64,000 bases of DNA from Sphingobacterium sp. BN32. Its GTDB lineage: Bacteria > Bacteroidota > Bacteroidia > Sphingobacteriales > Sphingobacteriaceae. Below are positions 33,040 to 43,329 of the stretch, piece by piece. Below the pieces are notes generated by a model. It worked only from the letters and a program-made list of their open reading frames with translations, ran no database searches and was not told the origin of the DNA. The translations under genes were made by a program, and so were the position numbers. The first letter of the stretch is position 1; each line of letters begins with the position of its first letter. The stretch is from contig NZ_CP129963.1 in NCBI RefSeq assembly GCF_030503615.1, positions 186,001 through 250,000 on the forward strand, given 5' to 3'.

Positions 33040-34100
33040 GCATATCTTTCTTGTAGATTTTTATATTTGAATTCCTCCAAAGGAAGTTGCTCAAGGTGCT
33101 TGATACGGATTTTGCGTCCGTTTTGTTTAATATGGGTGAAAAGAAGGTGGCTGTCATAAGCAATTTCCCATTCCTCCGTCAAGCGCAGGGGCTCGGTCGA
33201 TTCTCCTAAAACCACATATTCTAATTCGCCTTGCGTCGTGTAGCGGCTCACTTCTACCGTGAATTCGTTGCGCTGGTTGAGGTAATACCAGGCACCATCA
33301 CCAACGCCACCTAAATATTTAGCGTGCTTAGGCACCGTGATAGGTTTAGAGCCAAATGCCATGGCGCCGATTATTAAGTCGGTCGGCAGTTGGTTAGCTC
33401 TATTTCGAAATACATTATCGCCCAACTGTTTCAAGAGGAAGCCAAAGGATTGCCACCTATTCATGCGGAAGCTCTGCATGCCGTCTGTTGGTGAATAACT
33501 ATAGACTATGCGGTCCTTATTTGCATTCACAACATTGCTAATAGGGCTTGCTTTGATTGTTTCTGGCAGATTGATTCCATGCCAGTAATGATATTTGTCG
33601 GATGCTTTCATCAGCATCCGTGTAATAAAGCGCGAGCAGTTGTTGTTATTTCTGGCCACGGCGCCGTAAGGGTAAGTTCCTTGCTCGACGCAATAATCGC
33701 CATAGGCTTTTGCCTCTTGAAAATTGATATCACTAACGATGTTGAAAAACAGGCGGCCTTCGCCATACATGGCGGGCTTCATGTCTTCAAAATACTCAAC
33801 AATCTGATCGATGTTTTTAATCTTGTTGTTTTCGATGATTGCTTGTAGGCGGATATGTAGCTTAGGGTCAGAATACTTTGATCTTGCGCGTCCATAACCG
33901 CGAGGTGTGATATAACGACCGAAGTCGTAGAACAACATCTCGCCCGAGTGATGGTCAACAATGACAACGCCGGTATGCCCTACTTTGAAGTTTAGATTTT
34001 TGACCAAACCGATCTTCTTGAAAAACATCATCCATTTTTCATCTCCTCGGATAGTCGCATCGGGCCAGGTTAATATTATCGCAAAATCTTTGTAACTCAT
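33036..34100 (-). CDS. DUF6695-like protein, possible permuted papain-like hydrolase
   Basis: 354 residues, cytoplasmic (no signal). The N-terminal half has a [10 protein letters not shown] strand with His42, a YDFGRY motif (about 58-63) and, later, [12 protein letters not shown] with Cys155. His before Cys is the order seen in circularly permuted papain-like folds (PPPDE, LRAT, some NlpC/P60). The C-terminal ~140 residues are beta-rich ([24 protein letters not shown]). I recognise it only as the Bacteroidota family I know as DUF6695; the hydrolase idea is inference. It follows the Lrp gene by 7 bp in one operon. Confidence 0.7.
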   Translation of the reverse strand: MSYKDFAIILTWPDATIRGDEKWMMFFKKIGLVKNLNFKVGHTGVVIVDHHSGEMLFYDFGRYITPRGYGRARSKYSDPKLHIRLQAIIENNKIKNIDQIVEYFEDMKPAMYGEGRLFFNIVSDINFQEAKAYGDYCVEQGTYPYGAVARNNNNCSRFITRMLMKASDKYHYWHGINLPETIKASPISNVVNANKDRIVYSYSPTDGMQSFRMNRWQSFGFLLKQLGDNVFRNRANQLPTDLIIGAMAFGSKPITVPKHAKYLGGVGDGAWYYLNQRNEFTVEVSRYTTQGELEYVVLGESTEPLRLTEEWEIAYDSHLLFTHIKQNGRKIRIKHLEQLPLEEFKYKNLQERYA

Positions 34101-34107
34101 TCGCTCA

Positions 34108-34578
34108 CTAGTATTCCAATGGCACGATAGGCTCTTTTTTACTGGTCGACATAATCATCATGGTTTGGAAAGTTTTTACGAAAGGAATCTTCGAAATCTT
34201 CTCCATAATCACGGCTTCGTATGCTTTGATATCCCTAACATAAACCTTTAACATGAAATCGCAGTTCCCTGTTACGTGGTGACACTCAGTAACCTCGGGG
34301 ATCGCACGCACCGCTTCTACGAACTCAGGGATCGCATTATGGGTGTGAAAGTCTAGAGATATCTGGATAAATGATTTAATGCCTAAGCCTAATTTTTCCT
34401 CATCGACAAATGCGTGGTAACTCTTTATAAATCCAGAGTTTTCAAGCTTCCTTACGCGCTCTAAGGTAGGAGCTGGTGACAGTCCAATATTAGTTGCTAG
34501 TTGCAAATTGGTAATCCTACCATTCTCTTGTAATAGCTTTAGAATTTTTAGATCCGTTTTGTCTGGTTGGTACGACAT
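34108..34578 (-). CDS. Lrp/AsnC family transcriptional regulator
   Basis: 156 residues. An N-terminal winged helix (DLKILKLLQENGRITNLQLATNIGLSPAPTLERVRKLENSGFI) is followed by the RAM ligand-binding domain (IPEVTECHHVTGNCDFMLKVYVRD). It probably senses an amino acid. It is divergent from sufB across a 331-bp spacer and is the first gene of an operon with the DUF6695 protein, so that protein may be part of its response. Confidence 0.92.
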   Translation of the reverse strand: MSYQPDKTDLKILKLLQENGRITNLQLATNIGLSPAPTLERVRKLENSGFIKSYHAFVDEEKLGLGIKSFIQISLDFHTHNAIPEFVEAVRAIPEVTECHHVTGNCDFMLKVYVRDIKAYEAVIMEKISKIPFVKTFQTMMIMSTSKKEPIVPLEY

Positions 34579-34909
34579 AGGCTTTTCAAATTTGTATTAG
34601 AAAGATAAATGTACAAAATTAAATTTGGTTTATTTGGCAAATTGTTTTTTTAACGATGACAAGCACTGTTTGTATAGAACTCGCCTATATTTACAGATTC
34701 AACCTATTGATTTTAGTTATACTAATCACGTCATTGTCATAATATTTTTAGTAAAATTGCTTCAGGAGCAAAATAAATGATATTTGTCATTTTTTTTCGA
34801 TGAATGTGCCTTGTGAGCGTAGAAAGTCTACTGTTTTATGCTTTTTTAGTCGTAACTTTGCCATTCAAAACATGGGGGCCAAAAGCCTCGATAATTAAGT
34901 GAAAGCGAT
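34579..34909. other. Divergent promoter region between lrp-like gene and sufBCD
   Basis: This gene-free stretch holds a minus-strand TAATTTTG box at 34614-34621 (about 36 nt before the Lrp start) and a plus-strand TAACTTTG box at 34853-34860. No clear palindromic operator was found in it. Confidence 0.55.
34853..34860 (+). promoter_or_regulatory. Putative -7 box TAACTTTG for sufBCD
   Basis: TAACTTTG fits TAnnTTTG, 49 nt before the sufB ATG. The leader contains GGGGGCC-AAAA-GCCTC, a weak hairpin. Confidence 0.5.
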
Positions 34910-36361
34910 ATGAGCACCAAAGACGACGATTTATTAAAAGAGTTAGAGCTCGAAGAATATAAGTACGGATTTACGACGGATATCGAGATGGATATTGCGC
35001 CAAAAGGGCTCAATGAAGATACCGTTCGTTTAATCTCAGCAAAGAAGAATGAACCGGAATGGTTATTGGAATGGAGATTGAAAGCATTTCGTCATTTCCA
35101 AACTATGAAAATGCCTACCTGGCAAAACTTTGAGAATCCTGAAGTAGACTTCCAAGATCTTTCTTACTATGCAGCACCAAAGCCTAAAAAGCAATTGGAG
35201 AGCATGGATGAGGTGGATCCGGAGTTATTGGCGACTTTTGAGAAGCTGGGGATTCCATTGGATGAGCAGAAGATTTTAGCAGGGGTGGTTGCAGTAGATG
35301 CTGTGTTTGACTCGGTATCTGTAAAGACAACATTCCGCGAGAAATTGAAAGAGAAAGGTGTTATTTTCTGTTCATTTGGAGAGGCTGTTCAAGAGCATCC
35401 TGAATTAGTAAAAGAATACTTAGGTACTGTGGTTCCACAGACTGATAATATCTATGCAGCATTGAACTCGGCGGTATTCTCCGACGGATCTTTCGTGTAT
35501 ATCCCTAAAGGAGTACACTGTCCGATGGAGTTATCTACCTATTTCCGTATCAACGCGCAAAACACCGGACAGTTCGAGCGTACATTAATCATCGCTGATG
35601 AGGATTCGTATGTTTCTTACTTAGAAGGCTGTACAGCGCCTATGCGTGATGAAAATCAATTGCACGCTGCGGTTGTAGAATTAATTGCGCTTCGCAATGC
35701 GGAGATTAAATATTCTACGGTTCAGAACTGGTATCCTGGCGATAAAGACGGTAAGGGAGGGATTTACAACTTCGTTACGAAGCGTGGTATCTGTAAAGGC
35801 GACCACTCGAAGATTTCTTGGACGCAGGTGGAAACAGGATCGGCAATTACATGGAAATATCCTGGGGTTATCCTTAAAGGCGACCATTCTGTAGGCGAGT
35901 TCTACTCGGTTGCTATGACACGTAATATGCAGGTTGCCGATACAGGGACGAAGATGATTCATTTAGGTAAGAATACACGTTCGAAGATTATTTCGAAGGG
36001 TATCTCTGCCGGAAAGAGCCATAACAGCTACAGAGGTTTGGTGAAGATAGGTTCAAATGCGGATAACTCAAGAAACTTTACACAGTGTGATAGTTTATTG
36101 ATTGGTGACCGTTGTGGAGCACACACTTTCCCATATATCGAGAATAAAAATAAAACAGCAACACTAGAGCACGAGGCTACGACGTCGAAAATTGGTGAGG
36201 ATCAAGTATTTTACTTAAATCAACGTGGTATTGACTCTGAGAAAGCCGTAGGGTTAATCGTGAATGGTTATGCCAAAGAGGTATTGAACCAATTACCAAT
36301 GGAGTTTGCTGTTGAAGCGCAGAAATTACTGGCGATTTCGTTAGAAGGTTCTGTAGGTTAA
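34910..36361 (+). CDS. sufB: Fe-S cluster assembly scaffold SufB
   Basis: 483 residues. The beta-helix core shows the SufB sequence pattern: [42 protein letters not shown] at the start, [35 protein letters not shown] and [19 protein letters not shown] (Cys near the end used in cluster transfer). With SufC and SufD it forms the SufBC2D scaffold that builds iron-sulfur clusters. First gene of a three-gene operon. Confidence 0.96.
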   Translation: MSTKDDDLLKELELEEYKYGFTTDIEMDIAPKGLNEDTVRLISAKKNEPEWLLEWRLKAFRHFQTMKMPTWQNFENPEVDFQDLSYYAAPKPKKQLESMDEVDPELLATFEKLGIPLDEQKILAGVVAVDAVFDSVSVKTTFREKLKEKGVIFCSFGEAVQEHPELVKEYLGTVVPQTDNIYAALNSAVFSDGSFVYIPKGVHCPMELSTYFRINAQNTGQFERTLIIADEDSYVSYLEGCTAPMRDENQLHAAVVELIALRNAEIKYSTVQNWYPGDKDGKGGIYNFVTKRGICKGDHSKISWTQVETGSAITWKYPGVILKGDHSVGEFYSVAMTRNMQVADTGTKMIHLGKNTRSKIISKGISAGKSHNSYRGLVKIGSNADNSRNFTQCDSLLIGDRCGAHTFPYIENKNKTATLEHEATTSKIGEDQVFYLNQRGIDSEKAVGLIVNGYAKEVLNQLPMEFAVEAQKLLAISLEGSVG

Positions 36362-36424
36362 TAAAGTTTTAGAAGTACATGCTTGGGATGTGATATCCCG
36401 GTCAAAATACGCAATAGAAAGAAT

Positions 36425-37183
36425 ATGTTAAGCATTAAAAATTTGCATGCGTCTGTTGAAGACAAACAAATATTAAAGGGGTTAAATTTAGAGATTAAAG
36501 CAGGGGAAGTTCATGCAATCATGGGCCCGAACGGTGCTGGTAAAAGTACCTTAGGAAATGTTCTTGCCGGACGCGATACTTATGAAGTAACTGAAGGGCA
36601 AGTATTGTTAGATGGTGTTGATCTATTAGATTTATCACCAGAAGACCGTGCTCGCGAAGGACTGTTCTTAGCTTTCCAATATCCTGTTGAAATCCCTGGT
36701 GTTTCTAATATCAACTTTCTTAAAACGGCGGTAAACGATATCCGTGAGTACAAAGGACTTCCTCCAATGGAGGCGAAGGAGTTCTTACAAACGGTAAAGG
36801 ATAAACAGAAACTGGTTGAGTTTTCAGCAAACTTGGCAAACCGTTCGTTGAACGAAGGTTTTTCAGGTGGTGAGAAAAAGCGTAACGAGATCTTCCAATT
36901 AGCGATGTTAAATCCTAAGCTAGCGATCTTGGACGAAACGGATTCAGGTTTGGATATTGACGCATTGCGTATTGTGTCAAATGGTGTTAACCAATTGCGT
37001 TCGGAAAACAATGCTTTCGTAGTCATTACACACTACCAACGTTTATTGGATTATATCGTTCCGGATTTTGTACACGTATTGTACGATGGACGTATCGTTA
37101 AATCGGGTCCAAAAGAATTGGCTTTAGAGTTAGAAGAAAAAGGTTACGACTGGTTAAAAGAATTAGATACGCAGAACGCCTAA
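36425..37183 (+). CDS. sufC: Fe-S cluster assembly ATPase SufC
   Basis: 252 residues from ATG 36425 (MLSIKNLHASVEDKQILKGL); the frame runs on to 36383 but that is not a family start. Walker A is GPNGAGKST, signature FSGGEKKRNEI, Walker B LAILDETDSGLD, and VVITHYQRLLDY carries the switch His. The SufC-specific salt-bridge region and length are normal. It powers the conformational change of SufBD. Confidence 0.96.
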   Translation: MLSIKNLHASVEDKQILKGLNLEIKAGEVHAIMGPNGAGKSTLGNVLAGRDTYEVTEGQVLLDGVDLLDLSPEDRAREGLFLAFQYPVEIPGVSNINFLKTAVNDIREYKGLPPMEAKEFLQTVKDKQKLVEFSANLANRSLNEGFSGGEKKRNEIFQLAMLNPKLAILDETDSGLDIDALRIVSNGVNQLRSENNAFVVITHYQRLLDYIVPDFVHVLYDGRIVKSGPKELALELEEKGYDWLKELDTQNA

Positions 37184-37207
37184 CCGAGAGGAAGTAAAAA
37201 AGAGGTA

Positions 37208-38536
37208 ATGAGCGGATTGATAACAAATAACATGAGCACACTAGTAGCAAACTCCTTATTCCAACAGTTGACTGCAACATTTCAGGAATTGGAAGCTAGC
37301 AACGAGTCTTCGGCGGTTAAGTCGATTAGACAAGATGCTTTTGCACGCTTTCAAGAACTGGGGTTCCCAACGGTAAAGAACGAGGATTGGAAATATACGA
37401 ATATCCACAACTTGGTTAACAAGACTTATCTTTTAAATGAGGATGTGGATGTTGCGAATTTAGACTTTGATGCTGCCGATATTCCAGGATTGGATGCACA
37501 CCGTATTGTATTGGTCAATGGCCAATATGTACTGGCATTCTCTTCATTGGAAGATGAAATCGGTTTGACAGTGAAGTCGATCGAAGATGCGCAGGATGAG
37601 GTGAACTTCCAAAAGCATTTCGCACAGCACGCGGATAAAACAGGCAGTGCGATGGTGGCTTTGAACACAGCCTTACATACATCGGGAGTCTATATTTCAG
37701 TAGCGAAGAATAAAGTGGTTTCTAAGCCTTTGCACATTGTACATGTTGCGACAGGCGGTAATGACTTCTTTGCTCAAACTAGAAACCTGATTGTTGTAGA
37801 AGCGAATGCAGAGGTAGAGATCGTTGAGAGCTATATCACGGCAGCAAATTCAGCAAGCAATTTAAACAATAAGGTAACCGAGATCGTAGCGGAAGAGAAT
37901 GCGAAGATTCAACATTATTATCTGCAATTAGCAGCAGAATCTGGCCATTACATCAACCATACCGAGGTTTATCAAGAAAAACATAGTTTATATAATAACT
38001 ATAACTGTACTTTCCCGGGCCCGGCATTTGTTCGTAATGATATCAACATTCGTTTGGATGCAGAGCAGGTAGAGTCGCACTTATACGGTATAAACCTGTT
38101 AAATAAGAAGCAATTTGTAGATAACCATACGATTGTAGATCACATGAAACCTCATTGTGAATCTTACGAATGGTATAAAAATATTCCTCAAGAAGAGGCC
38201 ACAGCAGTATTTAACGGTAAGATTTTCGTGCGCGAAGATGCACAGAAAACAAATGCCTTCCAACAGAACAACAACATGTTGATCGGCGATAAGTCTACCG
38301 TATTTACGAAGCCTCAATTAGAGATCTTCGCAGATGACGTAAAATGTTCTCACGGCTGTACCATGGGACAGTTTGATGATGAAGCATTGTTCTATCTGCG
38401 TGCTCGCGGTATTGGGGAAGACTCTGCTCGAATTCTATTAGTACATGCTTTCGCATTTGATGTAACGTCAAAGTTCTCGAATGATACAATTAAGCATTAT
38501 GTAGAAGAATTGGTAGCTAGAGGATTGGAAAGCTAA
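37208..38536 (+). CDS. sufD: Fe-S cluster assembly protein SufD
   Basis: 442 residues. The C-terminal half is the beta-helix shared with SufB and ends KCSHGCTMGQFDDEALFYLRARGI, the conserved SufD region with the His used at the SufB interface. The N-terminal ~100 residues are helical and variable (GFPTVKNEDWKYTNI is typical). The start at 37208 (MSGLITNNMS) is preceded by AGAGGT; ATG 37232 is an alternative. A terminator follows; sufS and sufE are not adjacent. Confidence 0.94.
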   Translation: MSGLITNNMSTLVANSLFQQLTATFQELEASNESSAVKSIRQDAFARFQELGFPTVKNEDWKYTNIHNLVNKTYLLNEDVDVANLDFDAADIPGLDAHRIVLVNGQYVLAFSSLEDEIGLTVKSIEDAQDEVNFQKHFAQHADKTGSAMVALNTALHTSGVYISVAKNKVVSKPLHIVHVATGGNDFFAQTRNLIVVEANAEVEIVESYITAANSASNLNNKVTEIVAEENAKIQHYYLQLAAESGHYINHTEVYQEKHSLYNNYNCTFPGPAFVRNDINIRLDAEQVESHLYGINLLNKKQFVDNHTIVDHMKPHCESYEWYKNIPQEEATAVFNGKIFVREDAQKTNAFQQNNNMLIGDKSTVFTKPQLEIFADDVKCSHGCTMGQFDDEALFYLRARGIGEDSARILLVHAFAFDVTSKFSNDTIKHYVEELVARGLES

Positions 38537-38558
38537 TAGTAGTGTAGTTTTAGTATAG

Positions 38559-38595
38559 AAAGCGTTTAGGAGAAATCTTAAACGCTTTTTTTTAT
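38559..38595 (+). terminator. Intrinsic terminator after sufD
   Basis: AAAGCGTTTA and TAAACGCTTT form a 10-bp stem followed by a run of T. Confidence 0.9.
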
Positions 38596-38659
38596 AGAAT
38601 ACGATTCGAGATAACAGGGGGCTTGCAAGAAAACGCCTTGTTAATTTAATGGAATATTT

Positions 38660-38667
38660 TATTTTTG
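38660..38667 (+). promoter_or_regulatory. Putative -7 box TATTTTTG for the MFS gene
   Basis: TATTTTTG fits TAnnTTTG and would give a leader of roughly 125 nt containing the inverted repeat at 38701-38733. Confidence 0.4.
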
Positions 38668-38700
38668 TGCTATGCTAGTAATTAATTATACAACATATGC

Positions 38701-38733
38701 CTTTAGAGCTTGGACTAAATAACTAGTCTAAAG
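38701..38733 (+). promoter_or_regulatory. Nested inverted repeat in the MFS gene leader
   Basis: CTTTAGA (38701-38707) and TCTAAAG (38727-38733) are perfect arms. An inner pair, TGGACTA and TAGTCTA, overlaps the right outer arm, so the two hairpins cannot form together. Its half-sites resemble the TTTAGA/TCTAAA iron palindromes but with wider spacing. Confidence 0.4.
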
Positions 38734-38797
38734 CGTTTCTATTATTTTTTAGTTGTACTCCGCGACTGGAGTTGTATAATCATTTCATTTAGATTTT

Positions 38798-40030
38798 ATG
38801 GAAAAGAAGAATTGGGTTAAAACCTATCTATTCATATGGGCGGGGCAGTTTGTGTCCTTGCTAACGAGTTCGGCAGTTAATTTTCCCGTAGTCATTTGGC
38901 TGAGTATGGAGTTTAAATCTGCGGAGATATTAGCCTATTCGGCAATCGCGGCCTTACTACCTCAAGCCATTATTGGTCCTTTTGCGGGCGTCTATATTGA
39001 TCGTTGGAACCGTAAAAAAGTAATGATTTTTGCCGATGCATTTATTGCGTTCTGTACATTTCTAATGACTTTTGTTCTTCGTGAAGGAGCTATTCATCTG
39101 GAGCTGGTCTATTTGATCATGGCGCTGCGTTCTGTGGGATCGGCGTTTCATTCTCCAGCCATGCAGGCTATTGCGCCTTTATTGGTGCCCGAAGATCAGT
39201 TATTGCGCGTCTCGGGGGTCAATCAGATGTTGCAATCGGTAAGTCAGATTGCTGGACCTGCCATGGGGGCACTGGCGATTGCCTCCTTTCCAATCAATAA
39301 AGTCTTGTATTTGGATATTATTGGAGCAATTCTAGCCATTACCAGTTTATTATTCGTTAGCATTCCACATGTTAAAACGCAGGTGTCCGGATCTATTCAA
39401 CAGGTGTGGCGAGACTTAAAACTGGGTTTGCTGGCGATTCATCAAAACAAAGGACTGAACCGAATGTTCCTCTACTCCATGTTGGCAACGGTGGGGATCA
39501 TGCCGGTTGCAATCATGTTTCCCTTGTTAACGATAGATCACTTCAAGGGTGCTGAATTTGAAATGAGTGTAATAGAGATTGTTTGGGGTATCGGTATGCT
39601 GATCGGCGGTTCATTGTTATCCGTTTTCAAGATAGAAATTCGAAAGGTAGTCATGGTCAATACGATGCACATGCTCTTAGGATTTACCTTTGTCGTTTCC
39701 GGAATTCTTAGTCCGAATCTATTTATTGTTTTTGCGGTGCTGACGGGATTAGGAGGGATGGCGATGTCTATTTTCTCAGCCTCCTTTATGACGATCATTC
39801 AGGAAGAAGTGGCGCCCGATATGCTAGGAAGGGTGTTCTCCCTGTACTTCAGCTTCGCCATTTTGCCCAGCCTGATAGGCTTATTGTTTGCCGGAAACAT
39901 TGCAGATAACATGGGCGTAGCAAACGCCTTTATCATCGCCGGCATCCTCTGCCTATTGATTGGAATTGCTTCTTTTCTAACGCCCTCATTGATGGCGATT
40001 GGTAAAGATAAACCGCAAAATAAATTATAA
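38798..40030 (+). CDS. MFS transporter (MFS_3/enterobactin-exporter-like)
   Basis: 410 residues with about 12 hydrophobic segments and the MFS loop motif DRWNRKKVMIFAD after segment 2. The pattern AGQFVSLLTSSAVNFPVVIWL, FAGVYIDRWNRK and RSVGSAFHSPAMQAIAPLLVPE is that of the EntS/MFS_3 group, which includes siderophore and drug exporters. Substrate unknown. A single-gene unit between sufBCD and the SusC/SusD pair, with a long leader holding inverted repeats. Confidence 0.87.
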   Translation: MEKKNWVKTYLFIWAGQFVSLLTSSAVNFPVVIWLSMEFKSAEILAYSAIAALLPQAIIGPFAGVYIDRWNRKKVMIFADAFIAFCTFLMTFVLREGAIHLELVYLIMALRSVGSAFHSPAMQAIAPLLVPEDQLLRVSGVNQMLQSVSQIAGPAMGALAIASFPINKVLYLDIIGAILAITSLLFVSIPHVKTQVSGSIQQVWRDLKLGLLAIHQNKGLNRMFLYSMLATVGIMPVAIMFPLLTIDHFKGAEFEMSVIEIVWGIGMLIGGSLLSVFKIEIRKVVMVNTMHMLLGFTFVVSGILSPNLFIVFAVLTGLGGMAMSIFSASFMTIIQEEVAPDMLGRVFSLYFSFAILPSLIGLLFAGNIADNMGVANAFIIAGILCLLIGIASFLTPSLMAIGKDKPQNKL

Positions 40031-40220
40031 GTTGCTGATTATTTACTGTTTTGCTAGCTGATATGCGATAATTGCTATTCATATCAGCTAATTGTTAGCA
40101 TGTTTTAGAATAAAGTTGCATAAAAACGCAAAGTATTGTTTTTTTTTCGTAGACTTGCTTCGACTAAATTAATGATATCCACGTCAATTTTATTCACACC
40201 TATTAAAACATCTATCAAAC

Positions 40221-43200
40221 ATGAAAAGAAGATTTTTACTTACTTTTTTCGGGGTTTGCCTCTATGCTACTTGTTTGATGGCGCAACAAAAAGCAATTAC
40301 GGGTAAAGTTACTTCGGCTTCGGGAGAGGCGATGAGTAATGTGACTGTAATCGTGAAAGGGACGACTCGTTCTGTACAAACCAATGCAGACGGTTCATTC
40401 GCTATCCAAGCAGCGCCAGGCGAAACATTAATATTTAGAGCAATTGGCTCCAATGGGGCACAGCAGGTTGTTGGCTCCGGAAGTGTTTACAACGTTGAGC
40501 TCGCTAGCTCGGAGGAGTCTATCGACGAAGTTGTAGTAACAGCACTCGGTATTAAGAAAGAGAAGAAAGCCCTGGGATATGCCGTTCAAGACATCAAAGC
40601 AGATGAGTTGATGAAGAACAAGAATCCTAACATGATCAACTCTTTGAATGGTAAGATCGCCGGCTTAAACATCACTAACTCTGGTGGTTCGCCAGGTGCA
40701 TCAGCATCCATCGTTATTCGTGGAGGTACTTCCCTGGAACGTGATAATCAACCATTGTTCGTTATTGACGGTATGCCGATGGATAACTCCACTGGTATGG
40801 GCGACATGTCGGCATTCGATGGTAATACCAATATCGCGACCACCAACGGTAACCGCGCAATGGACATCAACCCGGAAGATATCGAGTCAATCTCCGTATT
40901 GAAAGGACCAACAGCGGCAGCACTTTACGGTATTCGCGCAGCTGCTGGTGCAATCGTCATCACAACTAAAAAAGGTAAAGAAGGTACGGCTACAGTAGGC
41001 GTTAATTCGCGTGTTGGAGCAAACTGGGTAAACAAACTACCTGAGCTTCAAAAGAAATATAAGTTAGGAACGAATCCTGATGGTAAGTTAATGGACTTGA
41101 ACACAAACTTATCTTGGGGTGATCCATTTGCTTCCGGAGAAACGATCTACAATAACTTGGAAGACTTCTTCGAAACTGGATATACGTATGATAATAGCTT
41201 TAACGTGAGTGGTGCAACTGCCAAGAACAACTATTATTTATCAGGGGCACACTTAAAGCAAACGGGTATTGTTCCTACGACAGACTACGGCCGTTATAAC
41301 TTCCGTTTTAATGGAGAGCAAAAGCTCGGCATTTTTACCTTCGGAGCGAACGCCGCTTATTCGCAAAGTCAGACAACAAAGACCTTAACCGGTACTGGCC
41401 TTTGGGGTTCAGGAGGTAATGGATACATGGAGTCTATTATTGCTTATCCGCAAAGCGCCGATATGCGTGATTACTTAAATGCTGACGGGTCGCAAAAGTT
41501 TTTATATAGAAGAGGAGATACGCCAGAGGCGATCCTGGAAAACAGTATGGACAACCCATATTGGACCATCTATAAAAACCCACAAACTGATAAAACCAAT
41601 CGTTTCTTAGGAACTTTCTATACAAATGCACAGCTGACCGATTGGTTGAATTTTACTTATCGTTTAGGCGTCGATAACTATACATCAACCTATCGTTCTT
41701 TAGTATCAGCGGGATCTGCTGTAATCAAAGAATACCAAAAAGGTATGCTGTCGCAGAATGTTAGACAATACAATTTTATCACCAACAACTTCTTGTTGAG
41801 TGCTAACAAAACTTTTGCAGAGGTGTGGGATGTAAGCTTATTATTAGGAGCGAGCACCGAGGATATCAATTCAAAGTCTACTGCAAATAAGGCGCGTAAT
41901 TTCAAAATTCCTGATTTCTATTCATTCAACAATGCACCGGATGCTGATCGATTTGTGTTAGATAACAGAACAGAAATTAGAAGAGTTGGTGTGTTTGGCG
42001 ATGTAAAAGTTGGATACAAAAACATGGCATTTGTGGGTATGACCTTAAGAAATGACTGGTCATCGACACTTCCAAAAAAGAACCAATCTTTTATGTATCC
42101 TTCCTATAGCGCGAGTTTAGTGTTCACGGAATTATTTGAGAAAAACGACATCTTAAGTTACGGTAAACTTAGAACCTCATGGGCCGAAGTAGGAAAGGAT
42201 GCTCCTGCTTATCAAACGAACTCTTATCTGGATCCATACGAATTGACTATCGGTGGAGGATATAAGAACTCATGGACTTTAGGAAACCCTAATTTGATTC
42301 CGGAAAAGACACAATCTTTCGAAGTTGGTACAGATTTGAAATTCATGAACAACAGATACGGTTTAGAATTCACTTACTATAACAACAAATCTGTCGATCA
42401 AATTTTATCGCCACGTGTAGATAATGCAACTGGAGGTATTTTCCAATATGTAAACTCGGGAGTTCTACAGAACAAAGGGGTGGAATTAACCCTAACTGCA
42501 GAATTAATGAAAAAGGACAACTTCTCTTGGGATGTGATGTTGAATGCTTCACACAACAAAGGAAAAGTTAATTCATTACCAGGTGGTTTAGCGATTCTTT
42601 ATGTAACCGATGTACAGGTTGCGGATGGTAAAGCGGCATCATTCAACGATGGCGACTTTATGGGAATCAGCGGTAAGGATTGGACAATGAATGATGAAGG
42701 TAAGTATATCCTGAACTGGACTACAGGTTTGCCAACAACCAACAGTAACGCAACGCTTCATTTAGGAAATAGAGAGCCTAAGTTTATCGGAGGTTTGACC
42801 AACAACTTCAGATACAAAGACTGGGGATTATCGTTCTTAATTGATTTCCGCAAAGGTGGAGCAATTTTTAACGGAACTGAAGTATTGTTAACACAATATG
42901 GTTTAAGTAGACGTACGGAAAACAGAGGAGAGAAAATCACGATGACAGGGGTTTCTTTAAATCCTGCAACTGGGGCGTACGAGGATGTTACACGTGAAAT
43001 AGTAGCCGATCAAAATTACTATATGAACTACTACGTTAACAAAACCAGCAACTTCATTGAAGAGGTAAACTGGTTGCGTTTAAGATCAGTAAACCTTTCT
43101 TACGATCTTCCACAAAGCTTGTTGGTGAAATCTGGCTTTATCAGAGGTGCTTCTTTCAATTTAAATGCGACGAACTTGTTGTTATTTACGAACTATTCAG

Positions 43201-43322
43201 GTATGGATCCGGAAACAAGTGCTGCCGGAGCAGGGGTAATCGGTTCGGGTTCCGTAGGTATTGATTATGCTGGTGTTCCGAATACGAAAGGCGTAACATT
43301 TGGTGTTAACTTAAAATTCTAA
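40221..43322 (+). CDS. SusC/RagA family TonB-linked outer-membrane protein
   Basis: 1,033 residues: signal peptide to LMAQ (about 22), carboxypeptidase-regulatory-like domain (KAITGKVTSASGEAMSNVTVIVKGT), the SusC plug signature (VVVTALGIKKEKKALGYAVQ, LNGKIAGLNITNSGGSPGASASIVIRGG, PLFVIDGMPMD, ISVLKGPTAAALYGIRAAAGAIVITTKKG) and a large barrel ending NTKGVTFGVNLKF. It forms the transport barrel for a glycan or peptide fragment capped by the SusD protein encoded 7 bp downstream. No enzyme genes flank the pair, so the substrate cannot be guessed. Confidence 0.95.
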   Translation: MKRRFLLTFFGVCLYATCLMAQQKAITGKVTSASGEAMSNVTVIVKGTTRSVQTNADGSFAIQAAPGETLIFRAIGSNGAQQVVGSGSVYNVELASSEESIDEVVVTALGIKKEKKALGYAVQDIKADELMKNKNPNMINSLNGKIAGLNITNSGGSPGASASIVIRGGTSLERDNQPLFVIDGMPMDNSTGMGDMSAFDGNTNIATTNGNRAMDINPEDIESISVLKGPTAAALYGIRAAAGAIVITTKKGKEGTATVGVNSRVGANWVNKLPELQKKYKLGTNPDGKLMDLNTNLSWGDPFASGETIYNNLEDFFETGYTYDNSFNVSGATAKNNYYLSGAHLKQTGIVPTTDYGRYNFRFNGEQKLGIFTFGANAAYSQSQTTKTLTGTGLWGSGGNGYMESIIAYPQSADMRDYLNADGSQKFLYRRGDTPEAILENSMDNPYWTIYKNPQTDKTNRFLGTFYTNAQLTDWLNFTYRLGVDNYTSTYRSLVSAGSAVIKEYQKGMLSQNVRQYNFITNNFLLSANKTFAEVWDVSLLLGASTEDINSKSTANKARNFKIPDFYSFNNAPDADRFVLDNRTEIRRVGVFGDVKVGYKNMAFVGMTLRNDWSSTLPKKNQSFMYPSYSASLVFTELFEKNDILSYGKLRTSWAEVGKDAPAYQTNSYLDPYELTIGGGYKNSWTLGNPNLIPEKTQSFEVGTDLKFMNNRYGLEFTYYNNKSVDQILSPRVDNATGGIFQYVNSGVLQNKGVELTLTAELMKKDNFSWDVMLNASHNKGKVNSLPGGLAILYVTDVQVADGKAASFNDGDFMGISGKDWTMNDEGKYILNWTTGLPTTNSNATLHLGNREPKFIGGLTNNFRYKDWGLSFLIDFRKGGAIFNGTEVLLTQYGLSRRTENRGEKITMTGVSLNPATGAYEDVTREIVADQNYYMNYYVNKTSNFIEEVNWLRLRSVNLSYDLPQSLLVKSGFIRGASFNLNATNLLLFTNYSGMDPETSAAGAGVIGSGSVGIDYAGVPNTKGVTFGVNLKF

Positions 43323-43329
43323 GACAGAC

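Noticed and set aside
38649..38760. Possible known riboswitch in the MFS leader
   Set aside because: No conserved core of cobalamin, TPP, SAM or other common riboswitch could be recognised; only generic hairpins are visible.
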